NCBI GenBank assembly: GCA_942490645.1
Contig: CALNXN010000011.1
Span: 310,001 to 374,000 of the forward strand
Direction of reading: 5' to 3'
Origin: CALNXN01 sp942490645
Lineage (GTDB): Bacteria; Pseudomonadota; Alphaproteobacteria; Rhodobacterales; Rhodobacteraceae
DNA length: 64,000 nucleotides
The notes below the pieces were generated by a model that did no database searches, was not told the origin of the DNA, and saw only the letters and a program-made list of their open reading frames with translations. Positions 61,918-64,000 of this stretch are shown here, in pieces; positions within the stretch are counted from its first letter, which is position 1; each line of letters opens with the position of its first letter. The position numbers and the translations under genes are program-made.

Positions 61918-62049
61918 TTTCTGCGCCCGCAAAGTCATAAAATTACAAAATCATGGGATAAATGGTTGCAATGTTGCGTACAGCGCCATATTCCACTTTG
62001 AAAGCGCCGCGATTCTGCACTGCGGGTCATATTACTATAGGAGGCCGAT

Positions 62050-63331
<1,282 letters not shown>

Positions 63332-63363
63332 CGATCTGCGGCTTTTGTTAACCGGCTTTGAAG

Positions 63364-63396
63364 CCCGCGATTCGCTTTTGCGCATCGCGGGTTTTT
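63364..63396 (+). terminator. Rho-independent terminator after ccr
   Basis: CCCGCGAT (63364-63371) pairs perfectly with ATCGCGGG (63384-63391), followed by TTTTT at 63392-63396. It lies 32 bp past the ccr stop and gives a normal intrinsic terminator. Confidence 0.88.
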
Positions 63397-63549
63397 CGTG
63401 TATAGGTTGTGTATCGCTTGCTTGTCAGTGGGTTAGCTTTCTGCTCCCTCACTATTTCTGGGGAGTACATAAAAGCGAATTTTCGTCACACCTTAGGACA
63501 TGTTAGAGTTGTGTTAATCAATAGTTAACCCTTGAAAGGCGAGTCTAAT

Positions 63550-63765
63550 ATGCGTAGTGACTGGATTCTGGACGTGCTCACGGACTTGAAAACGTTTGCG
63601 ACTGCAAACGACTTGCCGGTATTAGCCGAGCAGTTGGATGACACAGCAATCGTTGCCCTTGCCGAGATCGCGGCACTTCACGATAGGATGCAAAGCAACC
63701 CGAATGGCAACGAACACGACAATAGAGCACATTTTGGAGGATTTGGAGCGGGCGAACACGCGTGA
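63550..63765 (+). CDS. Small protein preceding a LuxR-type regulator gene
   Basis: 71 residues, soluble, starting MRSDWILDVLTDLKTFATANDLPVLAEQLDDTAIVALAEIAAL and predicted helical. The ATG at 63550 follows AAAGGCGAG 5-6 bases upstream. The last 20 codons overlap the LuxR gene in another frame (63704-63765), so the two are tightly linked, perhaps through translational coupling. I do not recognise a domain. It is short but has conserved-looking character, so I think it is real. Confidence 0.6.
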   Translation: MRSDWILDVLTDLKTFATANDLPVLAEQLDDTAIVALAEIAALHDRMQSNPNGNEHDNRAHFGGFGAGEHA

Positions 63766-64000
63766 TGGCCTGAGGCAGATCGCGACGTCCTTGCGTGATT
63801 ACTATGGCGTTGATCACGCGCTCTACCATTGGGTCGATTCAGCGGGCGACCAATATGGCGGAGGGACATATCCAAAAGAATGGCTCGATCACTATGTCGA
63901 ACACAACTACATCCGCGTCGATCCGGTCGTCATTGGGTGTTATCAGGTTTTCCATCCCGTCGATTGGAAGCGGCTGGACTGGTCGAGCAAGGCAGCCCGG
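63704..64000 (+). CDS. LuxR-family regulator, N-terminal autoinducer-binding domain, cut by window end
   Basis: 99 codons from ATG 63704 to the last base, open throughout. The N-terminal helix ILEDLERANTRDGLRQIATSLRDYYGVDHALYHWVD is followed by GGTYPKEWLDHYVEHNYIRVDPVV, where the W, Y and DP positions match the acyl-homoserine-lactone pocket of LuxR-type proteins. The DNA-binding helix-turn-helix should lie beyond the window. No synthase gene (luxI) is visible, so it may be a solo receptor; the remaining neighbourhood is unseen. It overlaps the small protein gene upstream. Confidence 0.82.
   Translation, partial: MATNTTIEHILEDLERANTRDGLRQIATSLRDYYGVDHALYHWVDSAGDQYGGGTYPKEWLDHYVEHNYIRVDPVVIGCYQVFHPVDWKRLDWSSKAAR

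Overview
The window reads as chromosomal DNA of a marine-type alphaproteobacterium of the order Rhodobacterales (Roseobacter group). The support is the gene content: both signature enzymes of the ethylmalonyl-CoA pathway (ccr, ecm), an edd-eda Entner-Doudoroff pair, sdhCDAB with small accessory genes inserted, an HvrA/H-NS-like protein, a VPLPA-CTERM-type surface protein, several peptide-type ABC importers and a LuxR-type regulator. Coding DNA is GC-rich. I saw no rRNA, tRNA, IS element or CRISPR array.

Layout. Positions 1-819 hold the 3' end of lepA. A GC-poor gene-free stretch (820-2252), an entericidin, a probable structured RNA (about 2560-3007), a small membrane protein and a TraR/DksA zinc-finger protein follow. 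Seven minus-strand genes (3891-10391), all chained by 4-bp stop/start overlaps, encode four glycosyltransferases, a histidine phosphatase, a polysaccharide-deacetylase-like protein and a methyltransferase. This is the best candidate here for an undescribed pathway. Next come a mechanosensitive channel (10682-13057), a peptide-type ABC importer with a fused double ATPase (13071-18931), a paralogue of the operon methyltransferase (19107-19592), a truncated IclR regulator, and a seven-gene acyl-CoA degradation operon (20344-28672).

The middle part has rpe, an MmgE/PrpD protein divergent from a peroxiredoxin-like protein, a sulfatase joined to a five-gene peptide-type ABC importer (31608-38786), and a LysR gene divergent from an amidohydrolase plus CobW-type GTPase (38901-42478). 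Then come two small frameshifted genes, edd-eda behind a LacI-type operator, an MFS exporter, two small envelope or secreted proteins, and sdhC-D-A-(three extra genes)-B (48866-53868) behind two helically phased GTGATCAC palindromes.

The right end carries a VPLPA-CTERM protein, a DUF1989 protein, deoD, an H-NS-like gene, ecm, a GNAT acetyltransferase, a glycerol-3-phosphate acyltransferase-like gene, ccr and the start of a LuxR regulator. From about 42.6 kb onward many conserved genes (sdhA, deoD, ecm, GNAT, acyltransferase, ccr) are broken by 1-2 base indels, often in homopolymer runs, while the protein sequence on both sides remains well conserved. I read most of these as base-calling errors, not as real gene decay, but the sequence alone cannot settle it.
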